NCBI GenBank assembly: GCA_022843905.1
Contig: JALHMT010000015.1
Span: 1-64,000 of the forward strand
Origin: Rubrivivax sp.
GTDB lineage: Bacteria > Pseudomonadota > Gammaproteobacteria > Burkholderiales > Burkholderiaceae_C
Direction of reading: 5' to 3'
Length of the DNA: 64,000 nucleotides
Made by a program: the position numbers and the translations under genes. Below the pieces are notes generated by a model. The model searched no databases, was not told the DNA's origin, and saw only the letters and a list, made by a program, of their open reading frames with translations. Of the stretch, positions 8,990 to 18,380 are shown one piece after another; within the stretch, counting starts at the first letter, position 1; each line of letters begins with the position of its first letter.

Positions 8990-9241
8990 GTGATCGCCGA
9001 AGACCTCGACACGCTGGATCCGGAGCCACTGCGCCAAGCACTGCGGGCCTCGCGCGCCGAGCTTGCGTTCAAGCAGGCGGTCATCGACAGGCGCCCGCAC
9101 GAGAACGCGGTCCTGTGGCGACTTCAGTTCACGGCAAAGAGCGACGTCGACGACGCCGAACAGAAGAGCCTGCTGGACGAGGCGCTGGACAGCGACCTGG
9201 CGACCGGCGGGCGAGAGGCCTGCCGCAGTACCGACCGCTGA
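8990..9241 (+). pseudogene. tnpC: IS66 family TnpC transposase, N-terminal fragment
   Basis: GTG 8990 opens IAEDLDTLDPEPLRQALRAS followed by LWRLQFTAKSDVDDAEQKS and LLDEALDSDLA. This is the N-terminal leucine-zipper-like region of the IS66 DDE transposase. The frame ends at 9241. The zinc-binding and DDE catalytic parts (normally about 400 further residues) are missing from the following sequence, so this is a truncated remnant. Together with tnpA and tnpB it preserves the IS66 gene order. Confidence 0.75.
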
Positions 9242-9870
9242 TCGCCGGTTCGCTCTGGCCGCATTGACGTGCGCGGGCCGGCCCCCGCAGGTGCAGCCCA
9301 CGCCGGATGACAACGATCGCTGCCGCGCCAGCGCGCCTCGCCGGACGGTCAGTACCGAAGATCCCTCTGCATCGCGTCCCATGGTTAGACCGACCCGGCG
9401 CCGCGGGTGAACGGCCATCGCGAGTCTGCCGGCCATGGCGGCATGCTCGACCGTGCTGCCGACCCGCCCCCCCTCCCCCCCCGGTTTGAGGGTGGGCCGA
9501 TCCGGCTCCGGTTGGCGATCCGTTGGCGCAGGGGCGGGCGGCCTGCTGCAACATCGTCCGCATGTTCAACCGCATCGACGCGTAGATCCATGGCTCGGAA
9601 GCGAACCCCGCTGTGCCGCGCGAGTGGTGCCTCTGTCACCCCGGGGCCGTGTGGCGGGCCCGGAGCGCAGGCGCAGGGGGCCGTGGGCTGCGGTGTGCGG
9701 ACCGGGCCTCGTCCGGTTTCGCCGGTGAGGACGCGAGTCGGCCGCGCCAGCAGCCTGCCGCCTGCAGGCACGGACGACCCAAGGCGATCTTCGCCGTGCC
9801 GGCGGTTTCCCGGCCCACAGCGCGCTCGGCCGCTGATGGGGCCTTGTGAGTTGTCGAGCGCCCACTGAAC
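9242..9870. other. Non-coding or decayed stretch with a C-tract
   Basis: I find no supported gene here between the tnpC fragment and the PEP-CTERM gene. It contains a conspicuous C-rich run at about 9466-9482 (seven and eight Cs split by a T) and no recognisable TnpC continuation. It may be rearranged debris from the IS66 insertion or deletion. Confidence 0.5.
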
Positions 9871-9882
9871 TGGAGGGTTCCC

Positions 9883-10500
9883 ATGCGTTGGTACGTCCTG
9901 CTTCTGTCCGCTGTCCTGTCCGCCTCGCTGGTTCCTCGCGCTAGCGCAAGCCTCGTTGGCGACGGGGTGACGTTCGGGATGACGGCTCCCGAAACTGGGG
10001 GATCCTTCGGCCCACAGAATGCCGTTGTTGGCTCGGGCGTCGAGTTCCAGGTCGGCAACGTCCTCGATGTGGACTTCGGTGCCTTCTCTGTCCTGTTCAG
10101 CAGCCGAAGCAATTGGCAGGGGATGCACAGCTTCGAGATGGACTTGACCGACCTCGACTGGATCGATCCGCCGGGGAGCGTCACCGATGTGACCATCACC
10201 GTCTTCACGGGCCCCGCAGCGTCGGACTACACCATGAGTTTCATCAACAACGCCATCACGCTGGTGACTCCGAAGTTCGCCACTCCGATCTCGGCGGGGC
10301 AGTCCTGGTTCAGGCTGGATGTCCAGGTGTCGCGCACAGCCACCGTGCCCGAGCCGTCGACCCTGGCCTTGTGCGGGTTGGTGTTGCTGGCAGGGCTGAC
10401 CCCGCAGGTCCGCAGGCGCCTTGGGATGGGTGCCCGTCGTTCGGGGCCAGGGAGGGGGCTGCAACCCGCTGCCGCTGAACCCGCGCAGCGCCTGGCTTGA
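9883..10500 (+). CDS. PEP-CTERM sorting domain protein with C-terminal extension
   Basis: A 205-residue exported protein. It has a signal peptide (LLLSAVLSASLVPRASAS), a beta-rich low-complexity body, and a C-terminal PEP-CTERM signal: VPEPSTLALCGLVLLAGL followed by the basic stop QVRRR. This signal is recognised by an exosortase in organisms that make exopolysaccharide and biofilm matrix. After the arginine cluster, where such proteins normally end, about 30 more residues follow. This could reflect a lost stop codon or a late frameshift. RBS TGGAGGG lies six bases before the ATG. No exosortase gene is in the window. The neighbours are decayed genes. Confidence 0.8.
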   Translation: MRWYVLLLSAVLSASLVPRASASLVGDGVTFGMTAPETGGSFGPQNAVVGSGVEFQVGNVLDVDFGAFSVLFSSRSNWQGMHSFEMDLTDLDWIDPPGSVTDVTITVFTGPAASDYTMSFINNAITLVTPKFATPISAGQSWFRLDVQVSRTATVPEPSTLALCGLVLLAGLTPQVRRRLGMGARRSGPGRGLQPAAAEPAQRLA

Positions 10501-10513
10501 GGGCGGCCGGGGA

Positions 10514-11404
10514 CTACGCCAGCAACCCGGAGGCACGGGCCAGCGCCTGGGTTGACTCGGCCGGCTGCGGGCCGGCATGTGCCGCCAGCAGGCCCTGCAG
10601 ACGACGGTAGGCGCACAGCGCCTCGGCGCGTTCGCCCCGCTGCAGGTGCGCCTGCATCAGCAGCCGGTGCAGCGGTTCCTGCAGAGGGTCCTGCAGCAGG
10701 GCCTGCTGAAGGGTGACCAGCGCCTGCTCGACCGCGGCCGTGGCCAGGAATCGCTGGGCCTGCGCCAGGACCAGGGCTTCGTGCACCATCGCCAGCCGGC
10801 CTCTCGCCGTGTGCAGCAGGCCGCGCAGCGGCTCCGCGCCCAGAAGTGGCGCGCGGTACAGCGCCAGGGCCGCCGCGGCGGCGGGCGACGGGTTGCAGCC
10901 GGCGTTCGTGCACCACGGCGCGCAGGAAGTCCACTTCCACGCCCAGGGCGAGGCCCCGTTCCACCAGCCGCGCCGCCAGCGTCGGCAAGGGTCGCAGGAA
11001 GCGCGAGTAACGCAGCGCGGCGCAGGCCTGCAGCGCATGGCGGCAAAGCGCATCGGCCGCCGAACCGGGCGCCAGGTCTTCGGTGCTGCCGCCAGCTCAT
11101 GGCCGATGGCGATCAACTGCTCGATCGGCCCGGGAGCCAGTTGCTGTCCGCGGTAGCCCAACAGCAGCTTCAGCACCATCAGCCGCGCGTCGGGCGTCAG
11201 CAGTCCGCCGGTGTCCAGCAACCGGCGCTGCACGCGGGCGGCGGCTTCGCATTCGGCGTCGAAGGGCTGGGTGCCGTCGAGCAGCGGGCGCGTAAGGCAA
11301 CCCATGTCCAGCAGCAGCTCCGTGGTGCATGGTGCACCTTCGACCGACCCCGTGGCGCCGCCCTCGCCAAGTGCTTGTCGGCCCTTGCGCGCCAGAGCAA
11401 CCAA
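10514..11404 (-). pseudogene. Decayed MalT/SARP-like transcriptional regulator remnant with BTAD
   Basis: The frame opening near 11404 is family-like to about HELAAAP. The family sequence then continues in a different frame (EDLAPGSAADALCRHALQAC, RLVERGLALGVEVDFLRAVV, HERRLQP). It returns to the first frame at ALALYRAPLLG and runs to the end as a bacterial transcriptional activator domain (RLAMVHEALVLAQAQRFLAT, DPLQEPLHRLLMQAHL, RGERAEALCAYRRLQG). Between about 10870 and 11090 the uninterrupted frame reads as Arg/Cys/Trp-rich nonsense. The wHTH and NTPase parts of such large regulators are absent. I infer two offsetting indels plus deletion, and a sequencing error is the alternative. Confidence 0.65.
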
Positions 11405-11431
11405 ACCGGCGCCCTACGCGGCAGTCGTCGC

Positions 11432-12598
11432 TCAAGGCAGCCGGTGCGCCTCGAAGAAGGCCAGGGTGCGACGCAGCACCTCGTCGCGCTTGTCGTCGGT
11501 CTCGATGAAAAGCTCGTGCTGCGCGCCCGGCACGACCACCGGCCCGCCGCCGCGTCCGTCGCAGCCCCGAGCCGGCTGGGTCTTGCGCACACCGTCGCAG
11601 AATTCCTCGCCGCCGCTGTTGTGCACGATGCCGTCGCTGCCGGCCTGCATCACCAGCACCGGCGTCCTGACGCGTTCACCCCGTGAGCGCGCCTGCAGGG
11701 CCGCCTCGCAGGACTGCGCCAGCCAGCCGTAGGTGGGGCTGCCCAGCCGCGTCTGCGGGTGGGCCGCGTCCTGCGCCAGCACCCAGTCGTAGCGCACGCG
11801 GCTGCCGGTGAGGTTGTTGCCTTCGAAGGGTGGCGCCACGTAGCCCTTGCCGCCGATGACGTAGTCGGTGGCATGACCGATCCTGGTCTCGCCAGCGCCG
11901 ATGCGGCAGCTCAGCAGGTCGGCCGGCAGCCCGGCCAGGCCCTTGATGCGCAGCATGGGCGAACTCATGGCCGCAGCGCGGAACAGCGGCGGGCCTTCGG
12001 CCTGCAGCAGCAGCGCCGAGATGGCCCCGCCCATCGAGTGCGCCAGCAGGAAGACGTTGCGGTGCCCGCCGGACGCGACCGGGCCCCGCACGAAGCTGCG
12101 CAGGTCGTCGACATAGTCGCCGAAACGTTCGACGTGGCCCTTCATCGGGGCGTCGGCCACCGCGGGCTCGCGCGCCGACAGGCCCTGGCCGCGGTGGTCG
12201 TGGATGTAGACCGACCAGCCGTTGAGCCACAGGTCGTGAACCAGTTCCTTGTACTTGATCATGCTCTCGGTGCGGCCCGACGAGATGACGATGGCACCCT
12301 TCTCGGCGGCCCGGTCGGCCTGCAGGAAGGTCATGGTGCGCAGCGTCAGGCCTCCGGCGCCCTGGAAGCTGCCGGCGCGTCCGCGCGCCGTCCAGAAGGC
12401 CTCCAGACGCTCGACGCCCGCGGCACGTGCGAGTTCTGCCTCGGTGCCCAGGCGCAAGGTCGGCACGGTCGGCACGGTCGGCACGGTCGGCACGGTCGGG
12501 CTCGGTGCGGCCGCCGGCGGCGCGGTGCAGCCGGCGGCCAGCAGCAGGGCCGCCAGGGGGATCGTCCTGAACGCAGTCGAAGGGATGGTCGATGGCAT
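11432..12598 (-). CDS. Alpha/beta hydrolase lipoprotein (monoglyceride lipase/lysophospholipase-like)
   Basis: A 388-residue envelope hydrolase of the Hydrolase_4 (serine aminopeptidase S33, PldB-like) type. The N-terminus has a lipobox (LLLAAGC), then a short (VPT)n linker coded by a 9-bp tandem repeat. The catalytic serine lies in LAHSMGG, an oxyanion-region HDHRGQG is present, the acid is probably the Asp of MQAGSDGIVHN, and the histidine is in GAQHELF. Start ATG 12598 has GGAG upstream; a longer frame to 12712 has no lipobox at its start. It likely cleaves lipid or ester substrates at the outer membrane. It is divergent from the potassium channel gene. Confidence 0.88.
   Translation of the reverse strand: MPSTIPSTAFRTIPLAALLLAAGCTAPPAAAPSPTVPTVPTVPTVPTLRLGTEAELARAAGVERLEAFWTARGRAGSFQGAGGLTLRTMTFLQADRAAEKGAIVISSGRTESMIKYKELVHDLWLNGWSVYIHDHRGQGLSAREPAVADAPMKGHVERFGDYVDDLRSFVRGPVASGGHRNVFLLAHSMGGAISALLLQAEGPPLFRAAAMSSPMLRIKGLAGLPADLLSCRIGAGETRIGHATDYVIGGKGYVAPPFEGNNLTGSRVRYDWVLAQDAAHPQTRLGSPTYGWLAQSCEAALQARSRGERVRTPVLVMQAGSDGIVHNSGGEEFCDGVRKTQPARGCDGRGGGPVVVPGAQHELFIETDDKRDEVLRRTLAFFEAHRLP
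12458..12499. repeat. 9-bp tandem repeat inside the lipase gene
   Basis: GGTCGGCAC is repeated four times, plus a partial fifth copy. On the coding (minus) strand it encodes Val-Pro-Thr units in the linker after the lipidated cysteine. Because the unit is a multiple of three, copy-number changes lengthen the tether without shifting frame. Confidence 0.9.
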
Positions 12599-12729
12599 GA
12601 AGCCCTCCAGGGGTTGCGGGTCGGAGCCGGTCCCGAGACGGCGCCGGTCCGGCATTCTGAAGTGCCTCGACGGCCGTTGGCCGCAGCGCGGCCGCTTAGA
12701 CTTCGGGGCCACACCGCCCCGACCTGCCC

Positions 12730-13608
12730 GTGAGTCCCTTGCCCACCGACGCTGCCGAGCGATTCGGCCGCCCGCTCGGCGGCTGGCGACTGCGGCTGTA
12801 CACCGTCATCTTCGAGGCCGACACGCGCGCCGGCCGCAGCTTCGACCTGGCCCTGGTGTGGATGATCCTGGGCAGCGCCGCCGTCGTCATGCTCGACAGC
12901 TTCGAGCAGATCAACGCGCGCTGGGGCACGGTGCTGGGCGTGCTGGAATGGATCTTCACCGTGGCCTTCACGGTCGAATACATCGCCCGGCTGATCTGCG
13001 TGCGAAGGCCCTCGCGCTATGCGACCAGCGCCTTCGGCGTGATCGACCTGCTGGCCATCCTGCCGAGCTGGGCCGCGCTGTTCTTTCCCGGTCTGGAAGC
13101 GCTGCTGTCGGTGCGCCTGCTGCGGCTGCTGCGCATCTTCCGCCTGCTCAGGCTGGCCGCCTACGTCGACGAGTACGCGGCGCTGGGCCGCGCCCTGGCG
13201 GCCAGCCGCCGCAAGATCCTGGTCTTCCTGAGTTTCGTGCTGCTGGTGGTGGTGGTGATGGGCTCGCTGATGTACGTGGTGGAAGGGCCGCAGAACGGCT
13301 TCACCAACATCCCCGTGTCGATCTACTGGGCCGTCTCGACCATGACCACGGTGGGCTACGGCGACCTGGCCCCCAAGACCGGCCTGGGGCGCTTCATCTC
13401 GTCGCTGATGATGCTCATCGGCTGGGGCACGCTGGCCGTGCCCACCGGCATCGTCAGCGCCGAGTTCACGGCCATGCGCATGCACGCCGGCATGCCGCCC
13501 ACCACGCGCAGCTGCCAGGCCTGCCTCAGCGAAGGCCACCTGCCTTCGGCCAAGTTCTGCCGCGACTGCGGCGCACCGCTGCCGAAGTACTTCCGCAGTT
13601 CGGGCTGA
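12730..13608 (+). CDS. Voltage-gated potassium channel with C-terminal zinc ribbon
   Basis: A 292-residue inner-membrane channel of the 6-TM Kv type. S4 carries regularly spaced arginines (129, 132, 135, 138, 141). The selectivity filter is TMTTVGYGD (TVGYGD at 207-212). After S6 a short cytoplasmic tail holds two CxxC pairs (Cys262/265 and Cys277/280), a zinc-ribbon pattern that could bind metal and tune gating. GTG 12730 is used as start. It diverges from the lipase gene, 131 bases away. It selects K+ by the canonical filter, and its physiological role is unknown. Confidence 0.93.
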   Translation: MSPLPTDAAERFGRPLGGWRLRLYTVIFEADTRAGRSFDLALVWMILGSAAVVMLDSFEQINARWGTVLGVLEWIFTVAFTVEYIARLICVRRPSRYATSAFGVIDLLAILPSWAALFFPGLEALLSVRLLRLLRIFRLLRLAAYVDEYAALGRALAASRRKILVFLSFVLLVVVVMGSLMYVVEGPQNGFTNIPVSIYWAVSTMTTVGYGDLAPKTGLGRFISSLMMLIGWGTLAVPTGIVSAEFTAMRMHAGMPPTTRSCQACLSEGHLPSAKFCRDCGAPLPKYFRSSG

Positions 13609-13627
13609 AGCGGGGTCAGCGACGCAT

Positions 13628-14866
<1,239 letters not shown>

Positions 14867-15142
14867 GCCAGCCTCTCTTCCCGCCCCGATGGACGTCGTC
14901 GGTGATCGAGTGCAGGTTCGTCCTGGACGCGCATGGCGCCATGCCTTCCCGCACGTTGCGCCGGCCCCTCCGCGCACGGCCTGCATCGCGCGGGTCGACA
15001 GGGTGGAGGAGCGCAGAAGCACGATGATGACAGAGCGGCAACAATGGGCAGAACGATGTCGCCCCGACGAGGAAGCCATGATCCTGAATCCCGCCACACC
15101 TGCACGAGGACGGCCCTGCCGCGCCGCAGCCGGGAGCGCGGC

Positions 15143-15721
15143 ATGAACCGCCGCATCATGTTGTCGGCCACGGCAGCCGCCCTGCTCGCCGCCTGCTCGA
15201 AGAAGGAGGCCGGCGCGCCAACTGCCACCTCGGGCAAGCCGGCCCAGGCCGATGCACGCGCAGCCTACGACAAGGCCGCCACAGGCAGCGGCTTCGCCGT
15301 CGGCCAGGCCATGGCGGCGCGCAGCGCGCTGGTGTTCTTCGACCCGCAATGCCCTCACTGCGCCGCGCTGTGGACGGCCGCCAGGCCGCTGCTCGACCGC
15401 GTGCGCATGGTGTGGATGCCGGTGGCCTTCATCAACCCGTCGTCGGCGCCGCAGGGCGCGCTGCTGCTGGCCGCCGCGGACCCGATGGCGACCATGGACC
15501 GCCACGAGGCGGCCCTGGCCGAGGGCAAGGGCGGCCTGCCCGTCGACGGCAGCGTGGCGCCGGAGCTGCTGGCCAGGATCCAGGCCAACACGGCACTGTG
15601 GCAGGACGTGGGCTCGGGCAGCGTGCCGCACATGGTCTGGCGCGCCGGTGCCGACGGTCCCTGGGGCTCGCATGCCGGCGGCCTGGGCACGCCAGCGCTG
15701 ATGCAGTTGCTGGGCCTCTGA
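15143..15721 (+). CDS. DsbG/DsbC-like thioredoxin-fold lipoprotein
   Basis: A 192-residue periplasmic thiol-disulfide protein. The lipobox LLAAC puts the lipidated cysteine at residue 18. The thioredoxin-type active site is CPHC at 70-73 in VFFDPQCPHC, and a cis-proline segment SVPHMVW follows near residue 160. It lacks the N-terminal dimerisation domain of DsbC/DsbG, so it is probably a monomeric, membrane-tethered oxidoreductase that reduces or isomerises disulfides. It lies in the same direction as, and 113 bases before, the DJ-1-like gene. Confidence 0.85.
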   Translation: MNRRIMLSATAAALLAACSKKEAGAPTATSGKPAQADARAAYDKAATGSGFAVGQAMAARSALVFFDPQCPHCAALWTAARPLLDRVRMVWMPVAFINPSSAPQGALLLAAADPMATMDRHEAALAEGKGGLPVDGSVAPELLARIQANTALWQDVGSGSVPHMVWRAGADGPWGSHAGGLGTPALMQLLGL

Positions 15722-15834
15722 CCGCCCGACCGATCGGCAAGGCCTCTTTCGCGACAGGGCCGCTCCTGGCACTCGGCCGTGGCACACGGCCGAAGGCGCA
15801 GCATCGGCCACTCTTTCCTCACTAGAAGCACACC

Positions 15835-16518
15835 ATGAACATCCTGATGATCCTCACGTCGCACGACCAGCTCGGCGACACCGGCCACAAGACCGGCTTC
15901 TGGCTCGAGGAGTTCGCGGCACCGTACTACGTGTTCAAGGACGCCGGTGCCAGCGTCACGCTCGCTTCGCCCCAGGGCGGCCAGCCCCCGCTGGACCCCA
16001 AGAGCGACGACCCCTCGGCGCAGACCGAAGCCACCCGGCGCTTCAAGGCCGACAAGGCAGCGCAGGCCGCACTGGCATCGACCGACCGGCTGGAGATCCT
16101 GCGCGTTTCCGACTTCGACGCGCTCTTCTACCCCGGCGGCCACGGCCCGCTGTGGGACCTGGCCGAAGACGGCAATTCGATCTCGCTGATCGAAGCGATG
16201 ATCGAGTCGGGCAAGCCGGTGGCGGCCGTGTGCCATGCACCCGGCGTGCTGCGCCATGTCAAGTCTTCATCGGGGCAGCCGCTGGTAAAGGGCTTGAAGG
16301 TCACCGGCTTCACGAACACCGAGGAAAAGGCGGCGGGACTGACCGACGTGGTGCCCTTCCTGGTGGAAGACATGCTGGTGGTTCATGGCGGCCACTATTC
16401 GAAGGCGGCCGACTGGCAACCCCACGTGGTGACCGACGGCCTGCTCGTCACCGGGCAGAACCCGGCCTCATCGGAAGCCGCAGCGAAGGCCCTGCTGGCC
16501 TTGCTCGACAAGGCCTGA
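15835..16518 (+). CDS. DJ-1/PfpI family protein (type 1 glutamine amidotransferase-like)
   Basis: A 227-residue cytoplasmic protein of the HchA/Hsp31-like branch of DJ-1/PfpI. The nucleophile elbow is AAVCHAPG (Cys133-His134). A family glutamate in FWLEE (25-26) and the HGG segment (VVHGGHYSKA) are present, and the YPGGHGPLWDL loop is typical. Known members act as glyoxalase III/protein deglycases or chaperones. Which activity this one has is open. A hairpin follows the stop (16530-16552). Confidence 0.88.
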   Translation: MNILMILTSHDQLGDTGHKTGFWLEEFAAPYYVFKDAGASVTLASPQGGQPPLDPKSDDPSAQTEATRRFKADKAAQAALASTDRLEILRVSDFDALFYPGGHGPLWDLAEDGNSISLIEAMIESGKPVAAVCHAPGVLRHVKSSSGQPLVKGLKVTGFTNTEEKAAGLTDVVPFLVEDMLVVHGGHYSKAADWQPHVVTDGLLVTGQNPASSEAAAKALLALLDKA

Positions 16519-16529
16519 GCGGATCGAGC

Positions 16530-16552
16530 CGCCCGCGCCGCCGGCGTGGGCG
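16530..16552. terminator. Hairpin between convergent DJ-1-like and sodC genes
   Basis: A 10-bp stem, CGCCCGCGCC pairing with GGCGTGGGCG (one G-T wobble), around the loop GCC. It lies in the 59-base space between convergent stops. No T-tract follows on either strand, so it may be a bidirectional, partly Rho-assisted terminator. Confidence 0.55.
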
Positions 16553-16577
16553 TCGACACCTCGACGGCGTCGCGTCT

Positions 16578-17237
16578 TCAGTGCCCCGCAATGACGCCGC
16601 AGGCGATGCGATCGCCTGAATTTCCCGTGGGCTGGGTGGTGAAGTCGTCGGGCAGGGCGTGCACGATCACCGCCCGGCCGACGACGCTGGCGGCACCGGC
16701 TTGCACGCTCGGCCCCGTCAGCATGAACTTCTGATCGGCCACGCCGCGCGCATCGGCCTTCAGCGACGGCATGTCGCCGGCATGGTGGGCAGCGTCCTGC
16801 GCGCCGTGAGGCTTGCCGTCGGGGTTGAAGTGGCCGCCCGCGCTGCTGCCGTCGCTGCTGGCGCAACTGCCCGTCTCGTGCACGTGGAAGCCGTGTTCGG
16901 CACCGGGCTTCAGGCCGGTGATCCGCGCATGCACCATGACGTGCCCCGGCATCTGGTGGAACATCACTAGGCCGCGCACCTCGTGGCCCTGGGTCGGCGT
17001 GAGAGAGGCCACGGCCATGCTCCCCTGCATCCTCTGCTGCATGTTGCCGGGCATGCCGCCCTGCATGCCCCCGTGCCGACCACCGCGCCCGCCATGTTCC
17101 ATGGGGCCCATGCCGTCCATGCCGCCGCGCTGAGCGCCATGGCCCGGGCCGGGACCCTGCGGCCCATGCTGTGATCCGCAGCCGGCGAACGCCAGCAGGG
17201 AAACCATCAAGACGAGAGGAGCGACGGAACGCGACAT
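16578..17237 (-). CDS. sodC: Cu/Zn superoxide dismutase lipoprotein with Gly/His/Met-rich N-terminal extension
   Basis: A 219-residue periplasmic SodC. The lipobox LLAFAGC gives Cys20. Residues 21-72 are rich in Gly, His and Met (for example MDGMGPMEHGG and GGRHGGMQGGMPGNM). The SOD domain follows, with copper ligands His118 and His120 (HGFHVHE), bridging His136 (GGHFNP), zinc ligands His144, His152 and Asp155, and the last copper ligand His193 (AVIVHALPDD). Cys125 and Cys213 form the expected disulfide. It destroys superoxide at the envelope. The extension probably helps to capture copper. It is divergent from the nitronate-monooxygenase-like gene. Confidence 0.93.
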   Translation of the reverse strand: MSRSVAPLVLMVSLLAFAGCGSQHGPQGPGPGHGAQRGGMDGMGPMEHGGRGGRHGGMQGGMPGNMQQRMQGSMAVASLTPTQGHEVRGLVMFHQMPGHVMVHARITGLKPGAEHGFHVHETGSCASSDGSSAGGHFNPDGKPHGAQDAAHHAGDMPSLKADARGVADQKFMLTGPSVQAGAASVVGRAVIVHALPDDFTTQPTGNSGDRIACGVIAGH

Positions 17238-17374
17238 GGTGCTGGTCTCCGGAAGCAGGCAAAGGTCGATCGCCGTGGCGCCCGACGGGTCGTCGAAGCG
17301 CTGGCAAAGCCATCGATCCAGGGCAAGCCGGGTGCCCATAATGCAACGCACCCGTCAACGGCGAGACCTCCACC

Positions 17375-18310
17375 ATGAACCGAGTCCTGGCGCACACCGG
17401 CGCGCGCTACCCCATCGTGCAGGCCCCCATGGGCTGGATCGCGCGCTTCGAACTCGCTTCGGCGGTGTCGCGCGCCGGCGGTCTGGGCATCATCGAGACC
17501 TCCTCCGGCGAGACGGCGAACTGCCAGCGCGAGATCACGAAGATGGCGGCCAGCGGCCTGCCCTTCGGCGTCAACCTGCCCATCCGCTTCCTCAAGGACG
17601 ACGCCATGCTGCGCTTCGTCTGCGAATCGGGGGTGCGCTTCGTCACCACCTCGGCCGGCAGTCCGGCCAAGTTCATCGCGCCCCTGAAGGCCGCGGGCAT
17701 CACCGTCTACCACGCCGTGCCCACGCTGGAGACGGCACTGAAGTGCGTGGACGCCGGGGTCGACGGCCTGGTCGTCGAAGGCGCCGAGGGCGGCGGCTTC
17801 AAGAACCCCGAGGAGGTCGGCACCCTGGTGCTGCTGCAGGCCGTGCGTGAACGCGTGGACGTGCCGCTCATCGCCGCCGGCGGCATCGTCGACGGGCGCG
17901 GCATGGCCGCGGCCTTCGCGCTGGGCGCCGAGGCCGTGCAGATGGGCACGCGCTTCGTCAGCAGTGCCGAGAGCCCCGTGCACGCACACTACAAGCAGGC
18001 CATCGTCGACGCCGACGCCACCGGCACCTGGGTGCTCAACCGCAAGAGCACGCCCTGCATCCGCGCGCTGAAGACGCAGCGCACGCGGGAGATGCACGAG
18101 TCGGGTCTGATGTCGCCCGACGCCTTCAACGGCATCCAGCAGGTCTACTTCGACGGCGACATGGAAGCCGCACCGGCCCTGGCCGGGCAGTCGGCAGGCC
18201 TGGTGCACGGCGTGCTGCCGGTGCAGCAGATCATCGAAGAGACGGTGGCGCAGTTCCATGCCATCACCGCACGCCTGGGCGCGCTGGCGGCGGCACGCGA
18301 CTTCGGCTGA
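17375..18310 (+). CDS. Nitronate monooxygenase/FabK-like FMN flavoprotein
   Basis: A 311-residue FMN-binding TIM barrel of the 2-nitropropane dioxygenase family. The N-terminal APMGWIARFELASAVSRAGG, the GVDGLVVEGAEGGG FMN loop, LIAAGGIVDGRG and GAEAVQMGTRF are all standard motifs. The first motif has a Trp at the place that separates subgroups, and the GAEGGG loop lacks the HxGGH histidine typical of nitronate monooxygenase. It may therefore be a nitroalkane oxidase, an enoyl reductase or an unrelated oxidoreductase. It stands alone between the sodC promoter region and a GC hairpin pair. Confidence 0.85.
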   Translation: MNRVLAHTGARYPIVQAPMGWIARFELASAVSRAGGLGIIETSSGETANCQREITKMAASGLPFGVNLPIRFLKDDAMLRFVCESGVRFVTTSAGSPAKFIAPLKAAGITVYHAVPTLETALKCVDAGVDGLVVEGAEGGGFKNPEEVGTLVLLQAVRERVDVPLIAAGGIVDGRGMAAAFALGAEAVQMGTRFVSSAESPVHAHYKQAIVDADATGTWVLNRKSTPCIRALKTQRTREMHESGLMSPDAFNGIQQVYFDGDMEAAPALAGQSAGLVHGVLPVQQIIEETVAQFHAITARLGALAAARDFG

Positions 18311-18321
18311 TCGATGACCAG

Positions 18322-18372
18322 GCCGGGCGCTGCCCGGCGGGGTGGCAGCCAACGGCCGGGCGCCGCCCGGCC
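18322..18372. terminator. Two tandem GC hairpins between convergent genes
   Basis: GCCGGGC-gct-GCCCGGC at 18322-18338 and GGCCGGGC-gcc-GCCCGGCC at 18354-18372 share the same core. They fill the 70-base gap between two convergent stops. There is no U-tract. They probably block transcription from both sides, or belong to a dispersed palindromic repeat family. Confidence 0.6.
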
Positions 18373-18380
18373 GCGGGCCA

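Noticed and set aside
9242..9870. Continuation of IS66 tnpC
   Set aside because: Neither strand shows the zinc-binding or DDE segments of the transposase in any frame that I could read.
12458..12499. Possible CRISPR-like repeat
   Set aside because: Units are contiguous 9-mers without spacers and encode a lipoprotein linker.
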